A stretch of DNA of 64,000 bases, taken from Norana najaformis. Taxonomy: Eukaryota > Annelida > Clitellata > Crassiclitellata > Hormogastridae. The notes under the pieces are model-generated. The model made no database searches. It saw nothing but the letters and a program-made list of their open reading frames with translations, and was not told where the DNA came from. The translations under genes were made by a program, and so were the position numbers. Shown here piece by piece: positions 21,961 through 61,840 of the stretch. The DNA lies in assembly GCA_964023275.1 (NCBI GenBank), contig OZ029914.1, forward strand, positions 12,444,341 through 12,508,340. Reading direction: 5' to 3'. Positions within the stretch are counted from its first letter, which is position 1, and each line of letters starts with the position of its first letter.

Positions 21961-22471
21961 TTGTTTACGATTATGATTAGAGGCCTATGTTTAACCTCCT
22001 TTATCAGATATTCTTAGTCGGAAAAACCATGCATAGATTGGAAAACCACGATAAAACCATGGACAAACCCAAGACGCATAGACGCATTATCTACAGGCCT
22101 ACAACGTTGTTTAACGGCAAAACTGTAAACAGTTTTTTCGACAAGAACGTTCTTATTTATCAAATATGTAAGTGCTCACGATTTCATTTCATATGTTGTG
22201 TTACTTCGCTGCGAGTATCTGCAATTTTAAGTAAAGGCCAAATACAATGATAATGGCATATTTTAGCAAGTCCAGCATCCTGTTTTATTTTCATAATAGA
22301 TGGCACAACCAAATTGTACAGAAAATGAACATAAAAATCATCTCTAACGCTTTAATCTGCGCTTTTACGAAGTTACGAGAGGCAAGCAATATTGATGATC
22401 GGAAACATGATTATTTGAAAGTCGGAAAAGTAAATTTTCGAGAAACACGCTCAGAAGCAGGTTCCTTACAG

Positions 22472-23400
22472 CAATCGTAATCGTAATCGTGAAAATCTTC
22501 AAGCGCTACATTAATGCTCATCACAGGGCTCCAGCATATTCTCGAGCGCTGTGTCAAGTCAATGGTGTTTTCCAAAGATGCCATGGGGAGAAGAAAATCC
22601 GATCAAGTTGCCATAAGACCAGAGAGAAAGAGACGAGAGACAGAGGCGTTGTTACGGTGGGTTGTGTTTAGGTTGAGAGAAATGGAAAGGCGGCGGTTTG
22701 GATGGGTCAGGGTAAGATTTCCACAAAAGTTGGAGTATTAGAAAGAGGGGCCAGAGACAGATGATGGTGGGTGAAAGACGGAGAGAAAAGAGGAACGGGT
22801 AATTGAGAGAGATCGTTCCAGGAAAGAGGAAGAACCGGTAGAGCAGGGTGATTGGATGGTAAAAAGAGTTGAGTGTCATCAGCATGAAGAAGGTAATCTA
22901 CTGAAAATAATAAGATGGCACAACGGCGTGGTGCACAAATTGAAGAGAAATGGCCCTAGGACGGAACCTCGAGGACACAACAAGAAAGAAGGAGGGTTGC
23001 GTGCAGTAACTTTTAGTTTGTAAAGAAAAGGAGCAGCAGAACAAGTAAAACCGAACCCAAAGAAGAGATGCCAAACCAGAAAGATGGTTGTTGAGGCAGT
23101 AATTTATGATCGATGGTGTCAATAGCAGCAGCATTGCCGAGAAGACAAATACAAGAGACCTGCTGATGAGTAAAGACAGATACTAATTTATTGTGTAGAG
23201 AGTCAACCAGAGTTTCAATTGAATGGTGTTAATGAATCCAAATTTGTAGGGATTGAGAAGCGAGTTGGAAGAAAGGTGATCTTTCATCCGGGCAAGGACA
23301 ATGTGTTCAATCAGCTTCGGTAATAAATTCAGATTGGCATAGGACAGTAATTAGAAAGGTCTTCTTAGGCAAAATTTGGATTTCTTTTGTATGCACGCCT
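22472..23400 (-). pseudogene. LINE remnant with reverse-transcriptase blocks
   Basis: The left end is an AATCGTAATCGTAATCG tail. On the minus strand, from right to left, come pieces of the RT palm with LLCPRGSVLGPFLFNL near 22960 and then a decayed region where the YADD box should lie. Stops and frameshifts are present throughout. Confidence 0.7.
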
Positions 23401-23769
23401 AACTCTTTCCCCTATTAACCAGCTACAATCGAATTTGAAAGGCTTTGTGTTCAAAATGACTCTCTTTCCACAATAACCAGCTGCAATCGAATTGTATTAA
23501 GCGCATTTGCATTGAAGTTTCCGTGACATCATGTCGATTTGAGTCATCGGGTTGCTTAGTTGTTTGTGATTGGCTGGCGACGCCTCTCATGCAGACGGGT
23601 TGGCGACAAAAGTGAATCTTGCCTCTTTGTTTTTTGGGAAACGCATGTCACTGATTTTTCCCAAATAAACTACTTTTGGACGAGGGTTGCTAAACTAAGC
23701 CATGCCATCTTAACTACTGGGACCAATAGTTTCAAAGGCCAAGGGAACTAAGCTATAAGGTGACACCCC

Positions 23770-23990
23770 GTCTTCCTCTTACCTGTCTCTGCTCTCCAAC
23801 CCCAAACATCACCCACCGTAGCTGCCACGCTGTCTCTCTGCCTGACTCCTGGATCTTCACCCGGAACGAACCCTTTTGCCTATTGATTTTGTTTTGACTG
23901 AGCGCCTGTGAATAAGCTGGTCTCCGTGACGCGGCTTTCGTTGGGCGCTGTCGAAATCTTGGAATTACGATTACGATTACGATTACAGGA
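23770..23990 (+). repeat. LINE 3' end with (GATTAC)n tail, plus orientation
   Basis: Ends GAATTACGATTACGATTACG and contains TTTTGTTTTGACTGAGCGCC. This fixes the hexamer as the 3' tail of the family, because C-terminal coding traces lie upstream of it. Confidence 0.7.
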
Positions 23991-24144
23991 CATTATCACA
24001 CTTAGACACCTTTCTATGGCCTGCAATCGCAGCAAAAGCCTGCTCATCGACTCTTGAAAGGCATGAATCTGACAGGTTGTCTGTGACTGTTGCAATCCAG
24101 TAAGGCAACTTCCTACCTCCCAAAGAATGAATTAAGAGTCATAC

Positions 24145-24560
24145 TGTTTGTGAGCTAGGCTGCTTTTGAGTATGCTGTCTCTGACAAAGAAGACCAGGCA
24201 GTTAGAGCAGATGGCCAAAACAACTTACGCACATAATAAATTAGCAGGATGGAAGCATACACAGGTATATCGTCGCTGTACCTGCATCTGAAGCCTAACA
24301 GGCAGGAAATGCCGGCAAGAATACGCGACGAATCCCACTGCTGCCATAGCTTATTGGAAGAGAGGCTTACTCCCAACTATTAAGTATCGAGTGCCAAGTT
24401 GAAGATGTTAACCAGACCTTCACACTAGTTCAGAACTTGTTTATCGAAACATGGAAAGTATATAAAAGTTTTGAGAAACGAAGGGAGTTGAGTGGCAAAA
24501 TTAGGGCGTCCCATCTGGGAAAAGATGCCAAGCGTGTGGCATCGAGAGGAAGTTCTGAGT
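24145..24560 (+). repeat. dispersed repeat R4, copy 2 (empty hAT site)
   Basis: Same order of blocks as 15240-16440 without the 755-bp insertion: AAGAAGACCAGGCAGTTAG, GCAGGATGGAAGC, CCTAACAGGCAGG, then AGAGAGGCTTACTCCCAA. Confidence 0.8.
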
Positions 24561-27010
24561 TGTGAGATTGCAAATCTGTAAAATGTCGTAGATAGATTCG
24601 TGTGCTTAGAACTGTGTATTATACGTTACAAATACAGCTGTAATTGAACTCTGCGTTTTCCTACTTATAATTAAGAAAATCAAAGACTGTACTACCCGTA
24701 TAAGCGAGACTCCAAAAGGCAAGCATTCACAAAATTGTTGGCCGTGAAGCAATAAAAAGGAGGAGGGAGGTGTAAATTATGGGTATGTGATATTACTTCG
24801 CACTCAGGCCTACTACAGTTCAGCGCTAAACCCACTTCTTTTACCTCCTAAAATGATGGCATGTGTTTTTAATATTTTATCTGTATACTGTATAGTTTAA
24901 CGTTTTTAAATGTTATTGTATATCACTAGAAGATCTTATCTGTAAAAGCTATTTTGTTTTAATATAGGGAATTATTAGAATTTGCTCAGAATTACTTCAG
25001 ACTCGAAATTATTACCATAGTTGGTCAAAGTGATGTCTAGCTGTTTTTATGCCATGCTAAAGTTTATCTGATAAGGATGCTATATACAAATTTGTTTGAT
25101 TGAGCATAGATGAGTGGCTTATGCAGTTCAATGAAGTACTTCCGCAACTTTAAGAGTTAAATATGAAGCGCTAAATCACATAAGCTCCCCCTACTTATGC
25201 CTCTATTTCGCCAGCGGTTGAAGACCATTCTATTCAATCGTCGTCTTGTATTGTAAAGGCGGAAGCAATTTCTTGAATAGACGTTATGTAAATGCAATTA
25301 CAAATACAGATTATATAGCGCCAAAATTACAGCTTCTGGCAGCTCCATGTGAAACCCAAAAACAATGGAACAACGCTAAAGGACGCAGAAACTCTTGCGC
25401 AACAGTTTCTATTTCCCATCGTCTAAAAGAACTTTTTCGTCTTTAAATTAAATATACCTGCTCAACTACCGGAGCTGGCACTGAAACTGACGAAACAACG
25501 TGTCTCTTGCGGACTCGATTTCACTAACGAGCCGGTAATAAATAGGCCTAATAGTGAATATCTGCTCGATTAAATAATAATACAGCTGTAAACGCATAGA
25601 AAATTTAAACAATTTCTTAAGCGTTTCTGTCAGAAAACTAGTCGACGGTGGAAAATTCATACAGCGCATTTGTTATGAAAATACTTCTAATACGTTAAAG
25701 TTAGTTCGTCTTCTATGGCGCAGTCTTAGTTCTGTTATTTGCAAGGCGGCCTTTGTCAACTGAAGATATTAACGCAGTCTTGTACTTTGTAAGAAATGCC
25801 GTTATCTGGCGAATTGGCTTATAGATTCTGATAAACTCGGTGTCCATTTGGCGAAATCAGCGGAAAATATTAAAAATTAGCTGTAGAATTTGCCTTTTTA
25901 TACTTGAATTTAATCACAACCTTACAACTTTTAATTTATAACCATTGTTTTTGATCCTTATTGTTTTCGTTGTAATTGTTATAGCGTCCTTATTGCATGA
26001 ATAAAAATGATGTTGTTTTGATAATGATGACTATTTTTAATACTGCTGCTGCCGCCACTGGCAGCGCCACCACCGCTCCGACTATTATTACATTTATATA
26101 CTTCTGTGAGCGCGTTTGACGCGACGGTACTCCGCTTTAAGCTCTATTCGGGCCGAGATTTAACAATTAAATATCCTCTTCCGCGACCATTTTGTTTCAC
26201 GACGGGGTCTTTTCTACCCGATTTTAGATTAATCATCTATCAAGTTTTAGATATTTCGAATTATCTGGTTGTATGCAAATTGGGGTCTATCAGGTTTACC
26301 TGATTACAGTAACAGTCGCGTGTTGTCGCTGAGCTCTAACTCTGAGTATAAAACAATCTCTTTATCAGGAGTTTGGAATGAGACTCCTGACAAGAATTCA
26401 TCTGAATAAAGAAAATAGTCTACGAAAAGCGTTGGCAAAACGGCAGAGTGTTGGCATTAAAAATCAAGTACATTAAAATTGTCAATCAAGACCATAACAG
26501 ACATAGGCTTATATGCTTCCCACTTGAAATTGAGAGGGGTTAGGCAACTTAACGCCTTTCAGGTCAACTAAAATTGAGTCATGGCCAGTATTTCATACAG
26601 ACTCAATAGACATCTCATAATAGAGCTGTAGGCTGTTATGCGTAGAATAATTCTTGCGTCGAATAGCCTATGAGGATGACATCGACGTCTGATGACATCG
26701 ACGCAGATGGCCATCGACGTTTTATCCGAATTGGTCCTTCGACAGCGACACTCCACCAGCCCGACTGTCTGTAGCAATGCTCTACACTCCGAATCAAACG
26801 ACGACGGCTGGGATTCGGGTCGTTAGGAGGCCGCATTATATAGGTTGCAAAGAACCCTCCAAACTGTTTAATTCAAGGCGCGTCGAGTTTTCTGGGCTAC
26901 AATTTATAATCAACCATTGAAGTATGCACACAATTTCCAAATTATTAACATATATATATATCGGATTCTATCTTGAATGAGATTCGCCTTCCACCTGACT
27001 ACGCAAACAT
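24561..27010. other. 2.4 kb without recognised feature
   Basis: Mixed AT-rich sequence with short frames only. GACATCGACG recurs near 26680-26700. A TATAAAA near 26348 has no convincing transcript after it. This is the longest stretch in the left half that I cannot link to a repeat. Confidence 0.4.
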
Positions 27011-27014
27011 TTGA

Positions 27015-28030
27015 AACTTTAGTCTGAAGCAACTCACTAAAATGCTGAGAAAGGCTCGGATGAACTGCATGCTGGCACAAACAAGTCAGGCAAATCAAAA
27101 TGATAACGCGCTATGGTAGCAGGGACCCGGGAGCCATGGCGCCAAAGGCGCCGATGCTTAAACAAGTTTTGGTTCTGTGACGCCGAGGCAGGAGCATGCT
27201 CACACAACATTTTTTGCCCACGGACATATATATACATATTCTTATAGATTAAGTCGGATATGATGTATAATTTTATCCACCTCATGTCTGTACTTGGCTG
27301 AGCTTGGCTCACACAACTTTCAAACACTTCCCGGGCCTCTGCATGGTAGAAGAATGACATATACACCTTAGTGTTGGTGTTGTGACCTCACTGCTGGAAT
27401 TGTTGACTGAAACGTTGATATAACTCCACCACAGGCATCACCTGTGCCAGTCAATTATACATTATATCCGACATAATCTTCTCCGTTGGTTAAAAAAGTT
27501 GCGTAAGCATGCTCCTTAATCAAGAAGCAGTGTTGGGCCATACGGTGCAGGTACTGTTAGCATTAAAACTAATAAGTTGACAGAAATCGATCGTATTTAA
27601 ACATTGTGCAAAAGTCCATGAAACGTGACCGACATCAAACGCAGCAGCGCCGCGGACGTCGCCCGGTCGAAAAAATCCGTTATCTTAAATACTTAACACC
27701 TTCGTAAGCCGTTGATGCTACGTCCACAAATCTCCATGCTAAGGCTATATGCAGTGACTTTCAAGTGAACCCCTTAACTGCCAAATTAAAACAACCCTAC
27801 TAGATGAAATAACCACAAATATGACTTTCTTTTTCTCTATAGTAATCAATACCGTATATTTGTTCACAATCATAAAAGTTTTGTTGTAAACAAAAATTCT
27901 GGCAAGAGTTTAAGTAATTATTTTTCCTAAAAGCAGACGGCAGAAGTTGTTGAGATGGAAACAGTCGTTGAGCAATGCATTTCGTTCGTCCTATAGAGAA
28001 AGTACATTACATTACGTACATATGCTATTT
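27015..28030 (+). repeat. dispersed repeat R3, copy 2, with insertion
   Basis: Matches 10130-10960, but bases about 27117-27350 and about 27450-27510 have no counterpart there. The first extra segment is bounded by GGACCCGGGAGCC and CTTCCCGGGCC. Confidence 0.7.
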
Positions 28031-28049
28031 TCTATATTTTGTATGTAAT

Positions 28050-28205
28050 GTGGGACGCGTTGGTGTAGTGGTATGGTCTGTGCTTCGTAACCGGAGGGTC
28101 GCGGGTTCGATTCTGCCCCAAGCCACTGCGTAGCGACCTTGGACAAGTTGCTTACCGACAATTACATGTGAGGAAGGCAACGGGTGGCATAAAGCCAATA
28201 GACCT
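28050..28205 (+). repeat. tRNA-derived SINE, family S2, short copy
   Basis: Starts GGGACGCGTTGGTGTAGTGG (A-box region) with B box GGGTTCGATTC, followed by CTGCGTAGCGACCTTGG and AAGGCAACGGG. The fuller copy at 42317-42530 (minus) shares this order. The ends do not form a tRNA acceptor stem. It sits exactly between R3 and R1, which are also neighbours in the 10-13 kb block. Confidence 0.75.
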
Positions 28206-30600
28206 GCTAAGCTTATAATCTTTATAGCAATAGTAAAGTGATCAATATTGATAGAGGCCTGTAGCAAAGGAGCAACAATAGAGCTAGTATTGCCGGTGAT
28301 TTATAATCTCACAGTACTGTGGCAGCAGTGCATTGATGGTAGCGATGTTGGAAGAGATACTGTAGTGGAGCCTCTCGGCTTTTCATCTGTTTGGGGTTCT
28401 GTAAAAAGAGTATCAGTGCAAGTTAGGAGGGTAAAAAGGTGTATCCTATCTTTAGGCGGCGGAGATTGTGTTTCCAACTCAGCTTAATGATCCTTGACTT
28501 TGGGACCATGTTTATAAGGATTTAAATAGAAGCATGCAAACAAGTGTGTTAGCTTCAACATGTAAATTCGTTTTTGCTATGGCTCATATGCAATATAAAC
28601 TGGTCATCCAATGAGTCGCGCATACTGGGAACATAGATGTTCGACTTCTATTGATGTGGAACTCACTAAATCAAATGAACATTTATATCTAGCTGTCTTT
28701 TTAATCCACATGTATTTAGGATTGAGCTTAGAAAGGCCAAAATCTTCGTAATATCACGCGTATAGGCAAATTTAATGACATTGACACGAGATAGGGTATT
28801 AAATCTTATGAACCTATTTGGACATAATACCAGACATTGCTAGTATGCGTGCTTATAAGTACGTAATGTCTGGCAATCGACGTTGTTGCCAGAACATTAG
28901 GCCTAATAGTCTTTTGGGTTGTCCATAAAGGAGGTCCGCAAGAAAATTACATAATTTAATCGTAATCGTATTTCCGAGATTTCTACAGCGTCTTAACGAA
29001 AGGCGCGCCGCGGGGACCAGCTTATTCACAGGCGCTCAGTCAAAAACAAAATCGATAGGCAAACATGGTTCGGTTCCAGGTCAAGATCCAAAAGTCAGAC
29101 AGAGAGATAGCGTGGCAGCTACGGGTGGTGGTATTTGGGGTTGGAGAGGCAAGACAGATAAGAGGAAGAAGGGGTGTCAGGGTACGATCTGTGAAAGAGG
29201 AATGTTTTGAGTTTAGAGTGAAAGGCCGAAGCAAAAATTGCAAGCGGTGGAGTATCGATGAGTTTGTATGATGGGTCAGAAAACTGTCGCACTCCTCCCT
29301 CCTCCTTGTCAGCATTTGGCATTACCCTGTTATCTCCCTTTGCAGACGTCCGCACTTTAGTGTAGTAAAAAGATCTAGATTAAGCTACCTTGTTGATTTT
29401 GCAGGGCTGCCTATGCTGTGTGGTGGGGTATTTTTATACTGCCGCATTTAGCAAAGGGAGTTTCATTAGATCCAATACAGTACAGACTGTATGCTCTCTG
29501 ACTGAAGCTGGTGTTTAAGGGACAGGTTGTGTGATAAAAGCTGTTTGTACTAAATTTAGATTCAAACTTCCGCATTGGACATAACTTCCCACCACTTGTT
29601 CGCATTTGTCTACTTTTATGGATGATCCCTCTCTCCTTTCTCCTTGCTCAGCCGATAGAAATATGACATATTAGCAAATGCATTACATATATACTTACTC
29701 ATTGCGGATATCCTTAATGGACGACCGCTAAGTACATAATAATGCCCGGTAATCAGCACTGTTGACAGAACATTCCTGATCTTACAAGGCATTAGTGGGT
29801 GGTCGATTCTAAGCAAAGCTGAATTCCAAATTGCAACCCTTTGGACAAGCTAAATATGAGACCCTATAGAGCGGAAGAAGAGAAGAAATACGAAAGAGAA
29901 CAAACAGCCCGAAAAGAGGAATTGTTGTTTCAGTGAACAATTAAGCAACGGTTTAAATCATCACTTGTTATGGCCCTAATCCCCTTAATTTTTATATCAA
30001 CCTGCAGCTAAACAAATTCATTCAATGTCCGTAAGGATGGTACAATGCCACAAGATGTACGAACGGGTTACGCCGTGAACGCCAGGGTGATGTAATTGAA
30101 GGACGACACAAGCTGGTTGTGCAAAAGATTTTGTTCTTTATATTATATCTTAGCAGATTTCATTTTTCGTCCAAAGTGTCTAGAACAGAAAATATAAACT
30201 CTGGTCATTAGATGGAAACTTTAAAAAATGATAGATGCATATTTTGAAAGTCTTTGTCACAGATGTTGATGGTAATATAATTTATGGTAAGCATTTTCGT
30301 AATATGACTTAGAGGAAATTTGTTTGGTTTTCCTAATCTCAGAGGCATCACATGTTTTTGAACAGAAGATTGGGGCAAATAATGAAGGAAGGCTAAAGAT
30401 ACCAAATGGAAATCAAAGTTTGATAGAAAAGATTAATAGTTGCTTAATCGCAGACCACTCTTAGGCAGCAGAATGTAACGGAATTTTTGTTTGGCCATCT
30501 GCTGTGGTTGTAACGTTTTGATAATGAACTGCCAGTTTCCAATGGCAGGACAGGAGTCAAAGTATAAACCCAACTATGAGTGGATGACGTTTCGTCAAGA
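28205..30600 (+). repeat. long dispersed repeat R1, copy 3, interrupted by a LINE
   Basis: 28205-28955 and 29290-30600 match R1 copy 2, including TTAGAAAGGCCAAAATCTT, GATAGAAATATGACATATTA and AATGAACTGCCAGTTTCCAA. The LINE 3' end at 28956-29290 is nested, so R1 is older than that insertion. An extra ~275 bases at 29830-30105 are missing from copy 2. Confidence 0.75.
28956..29290 (-). repeat. LINE 3' end nested in R1
   Basis: AATCGTAATCGTATTTCCGA tail on the left; the minus strand reads HTNSSILHRL and FTLNSKHSSFTDRTLTP as in the copy at 13315. The R1 match resumes at its right edge. Confidence 0.75.
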
Positions 30601-30910
30601 GCTTGCACTTCACGTTGAACACTATGCTGGTGCAGTGCCAACAAGTGAGACATTTGATGCTGTCCGCAACAGGAAACCAACGTAGTGTTACTTGCATACA
30701 ATCTGATGGACGTTAACAATTCGGATTGTTGGTTATGACTCGGGCGGCGCAGTTCGGGAAGAACTGGAACTGGCGCAACAGAAACTGGGCATACCTGAAA
30801 AATTGAATTGTAGTTATCTAGGTGAGTCAGTATGAACGAGTGAACGAGGACTAATGCCGCGCAAAATGAAGATTGCACAATATGACCCGTATCTGGCAAA
30901 GGTGAAAGAA
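30600..30910 (+). repeat. dispersed repeat R2, longest copy
   Basis: TATGCTGGTGCAGTGCCAAC, GACTCGGGCGG, GCATACCTG and GTATGAACGAGTGAACGAGG are shared with 50290-50600. It continues straight from R1. Confidence 0.7.
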
Positions 30911-31217
30911 GCAGGACCTGCAAAGGATGTTCATGTGATCAGCCATCGGTAGGTCTACGTCCAGAGGTAAACCCAGTTCGCGGACGAGGAGCTGCTGATT
31001 CCCACCAGGAGATCGCTATTTTACTTAGGCCTAATATTCGACAAAGATGGCTTTTGAGCCGGTTCTTGCGGAAGGCCTCATCCCTTTACTTCAAGGGGAT
31101 ATATGCATCAATATAGTATTATGAAATTTGTACGCATCTATCTTGTTATTTATAACACCCAATAAAAAGTTTCAGAAAAGCTGAAATTGATTAAGATTAC
31201 ATCGATTTTTTTTGTAG

Positions 31218-58616
<27,399 letters not shown>

Positions 58617-59041
58617 TACTCGACTGTTTTCTATCAAATGTGCTGGTCCTTCTGTTTGGAATACTATATCCCACGATATTCGTTCTGAACCTAATTTGAT
58701 ATTGTTTACGAAAGCAATGCACGCGTACCTTAACGATCTAAATAAATAAAAGATTTGTTTGTTTTTAGTTTTTCACTAGTTAAGGTTCATTCTTGTTTGG
58801 TTTTTTCTTTTTTGTATTCCAACTCGTTCAGATTCTGACTATACTTTTTTCCAGTTAATGATGCTGTTAATCATTCGTCATCTAGCAATAGCTTTTGGTA
58901 CAGGGGGAACCTAATAAGCGGGACTTTGGCCCCTTCTGGGGTTTCCTTTTGTATCCTAAAATCATTCTGTATATCGTGCTTATCGCTGTTATATATTTTT
59001 TGGATCAATAAAAAAATGTTTATGTTCATGTTCATGTTCAA
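58617..59041 (+). repeat. LINE C-terminus and 3' UTR with (ATGTTC)n tail
   Basis: LFSIKCAGPSVWNTISHDIR and FTKAMHAYLNDLNK is the terminal GP.VWN block of a CR1/L2-like ORF2, followed by a 3' UTR (GGGACTTTGGCCCCTTCTGG) and ATGTTCATGTTCATGTTCA. It begins right after the receptor stop codon, so the receptor's 3' UTR may run through LINE sequence and use its AATAAA near 59009. Confidence 0.75.
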
Positions 59042-59527
59042 GTAATTATTTGAACAAAATTACTATACATCTCTGTGGTTAACTGTGAATGGGACTCTGT
59101 AACGATGGACGGATATTTATATGGGATTTCACATAATTGGAATATAAAATTTTACATGAAATCAAGGTAATTTGAACATTTCTATCAGCACACTTCATAA
59201 TTAACGTTTTAAAATTTATTTGAAATCTGTAGAAGAATTTATGAGCAAAGGCTTTTCGATTTTTATTTAGGAAATTATAACTTTCGCTCAGTGTCGCAAT
59301 CATAACCCTACACGGTCAAAGTTACGTCTATCTGTACATTTATTTAATTAGAGCGCTGTTAAATGCTTTGAGTAAATGAATAGCATATGTAATTCTGCCA
59401 AATGTTTGCACGACTTTTCAAAAGAGTTAATTATAAAGAGGCGAATCTATTTCAGTTGTACAGCATGGATCTATGACACATACACTTATTGATTTTTAAC
59501 CGGCAATATAAAACTATATATATATAT
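59042..59527. other. no recognised feature
   Basis: AT-rich; ends in a short TA run before the candidate LTR. Confidence 0.4.
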
Positions 59528-59999
59528 TGTTGGGGTGGCACGCGGGGTTGCGGGTAGGCTAGAATGCCGCCTGCAGGCGCCAACTGCAACAGATGTTAGA
59601 ATAAGAGTGTGCCATTGTGGGCGGAAACTCCAGCCTATAAATAGGCGCGAGTGTGAGTTAAATTCAGTCTGGCTTCTGGTTTTGACCCGGTTGGTCGTTT
59701 TGCTGTGTTGAGGGGCCGGACTCCGGAGGGTGTTTTGAAGTTAATTCTGTCTCCCGCCGTGGGAAGTTGACTCTGTGTCTTGTGAAGATTCTGCTGTTCG
59801 TTGGACCGCTGTGGTGGTTTTTCTGTGTACACGCGAGTTTGATTTTGCTTGTAAATATTCGCCATTTTAAATTACTGCGGGTGTTTTTGCTGCCCTTAGA
59901 CGAACCTGCTACAATATATATATATATATACATTATATATATAAATACTCGGCTCCTCATTCTGGAAGCCGCTACATAGGCTTCTCCTATAACGCATCA
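59528..59999 (+). mobile_element. candidate solo or orphan LTR
   Basis: Begins TGTTGGGGTGG and ends ...CGCATCA (or CCGCTACA at 59976), with a TATA box TATAAATA at 59636-59643 and a GC content unlike its flanks. TTGGTGCGTGAC at 60001-60012 looks like a tRNA primer-binding site. No gag or pol follows and no second LTR was found, so this is tentative. Confidence 0.4.
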
Positions 60000-60012
60000 A
60001 TTGGTGCGTGAC

Positions 60013-60790
60013 AACACACGCGCGCGCACATGCACACACACATGCATGCCACTTGCTACTATAAAACGGTTTTAGATTATATAATTCTTATGACAAGAAG
60101 TTTAAGTCTATTTAAACGGATAGCCGATGCATTCAGATTGAAATCTTAGACCGAGGAACAAACAATAATATTTTGATTATGTTTATCGCCGAACTTTTGC
60201 CTTATGTCTTTAATGCATCTTATATGAGATATAGGAAATGGTTTAACCTCTAGCAACAGCTTACTTAAGTAGCGTTGATACACTTAGTCTGTTCCAATCC
60301 CTTTGAGTCTCATTTGACAATAGTTATTTAACTGCATGCATTCACGCTTTCACATTACAGTCCTTCTACGCAATCCTATAGGTTGTAATATGCGTAATGT
60401 ATTCTCATATTCAACTATTAAGAACAACAAACTCAGTTAAGATAAAATTTTAATTAGAATGGGGTAACGAAGTAGTAATCCCTTTGTGCAGGAAGCATGT
60501 ATAACTTTTAATAAGTCGTGTAACATACATAAACTGCCAGGTTTTCAACTGTAGACTTGAATCGATTGATTGGGAGTGTATAAGTGTTTTGGAGTCTGCC
60601 AATTGTAACGTTTCTATTATCTCAGATCTGTTTGCTTACTTATGAAATTTTTTCTTATTGAACTTGAGCTTCATTTAGTGTAACGTAGGCAGCAGCTATG
60701 ATTAGCTTCTTCGTGACACTGCAGGAGAACTATTTTTATGTTCACCTGGAATGATGATCAATCGCCCAGGTGAGCTAATTTTGTGTGGGC
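60013..60790. other. no recognised feature
   Basis: Short ACACGCGCGC and CACACA runs at the start, then AT-rich sequence without coding signal. Confidence 0.4.
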
Positions 60791-60794
60791 ACAA

Positions 60795-60975
60795 AGATAG
60801 AATTACCGTACGATTGGTTAGAGATCTCGGCTTGTAACGCCAAGAGTACGGGCTCGAACCTCCCCTGAGATGGTTTCGGAGTAGGTACCTTGATCAAGTC
60901 CTTCACTCACAGTTGCTTAGCGCTGTCGATTGATGTTTAATCGTTAGAAAGTGACGCTTAATAAATGCAATTCAT
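60795..60975 (+). repeat. tRNA-like SINE (family S3)
   Basis: CGATTGGTTAGAGATC resembles an A box and GGGCTCGAACCTCCC a B box about 38 bases later, followed by GTACCTTGATCAAGTCCTTC. No second copy in this window and no closed acceptor stem, so a SINE or tRNA pseudogene. Confidence 0.5.
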
Positions 60976-61194
60976 TGTTACATTTGTTCAAACAGATTTA
61001 GTGATGAAGTCATCTGTGGGAAAATAAGTGAATTAGTTTGGTTAGCTGGAAAAATTTTCAAGGATACGCCTTTATATTTCACATATCGATGATGTTAAGA
61101 AAGGCTCAAGTGGCAGAGGCCAGGACTATCAAAGCTAAGACCAAAACACGCTAACAAACAGTTAAGGCTCACAGTGCGCTTATATTTCTTATTT

Positions 61195-61380
61195 TAATAA
61201 TAATAATATCGATAATAGTAATAGTATTAGTGTTAACAGCAGTAGTAGTAGTAGTAGTAGTGGTAGTGGTGGTAGTAGTAGTAGTAGTTGTTGTTGCTGT
61301 TGTTGTTGTTGTAGTAATCGAACGAATTTCGTTTACCAAGCTCAGTTCCATTGTTTGATACAACTAAGGAACGGCAATTA
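61195..61380 (+). repeat. (GTA)n tract with conserved flank, R5 copy 2
   Basis: GTAGTA repeats are followed by AATCGAACGAATT and then ACAACTAAGGAACGGCAATT, the same order as 19155-19335. Confidence 0.6.
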
Positions 61381-61411
61381 CTTTTCCTAATTATTTTCCT
61401 AATTATTTTCC

Positions 61412-61840
61412 TAATTTTTCCTCTTTTTGGAGCAGGGCCTTGTCAACTCCTGTCATGCAGCCCGGTCGTCCCTTTTTCGGCTGTGATTCGAGGAAGAGCT
61501 TGTCTTTTTGATTCTTGATGAGCTCCATGGCCTTAGCATGCGCAATGTCAAACAGTTCCCCGATCCTGTCTAAAAATGTAGCTTCTTTGGCTGTCTGAGT
61601 CTGGGAATGACGACGGTTGTTCTTCTTCAGTCCCTGCCATTCATAGAATAGTTGCTCGAGCTTTCTCATCGAGTGTTGGCGATGTTTGGTTGGAATTCTA
61701 GCGCGGGACCAGAAATCTTCGACTCGCTGTATGGTGTAGGTTGCTGCCGTTCGGATGTCCTCTTTCAGTACACTGTGGCGATGTATAAAGTGGCCAACGA
61801 CCTGCTTCTTGGACGGCAGTTTACTTCCTTTTATTCCTTC
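61412..61840 (-). pseudogene. N-terminal fragment of a mobile-element-like protein family
   Basis: The minus strand stays open for about 140 codons, from KGSKLPSKKQVVGHFIHRH (near 61820) through EDFWSRARIPTKHRQ, MRKLEQLFYEWQGLKKNNRR, FLDRIGELFDIAHAKAMELI and KDKLFLESQPKKGRPG to the GVDKALLQKEE region. I recall similar dispersed 'uncharacterized' proteins with an LFDIAHANAL-type core in arthropods and other invertebrates, but I cannot name the family. A stop lies just upstream and no downstream domain follows, so it is a fragment or one exon. Confidence 0.55.

Noticed and set aside
28050-28122. tRNA gene at 28.05 kb
   Set aside because: A and B boxes are present, but there is no closed acceptor stem and a longer dispersed copy exists at 42317-42530, so it is a SINE head.
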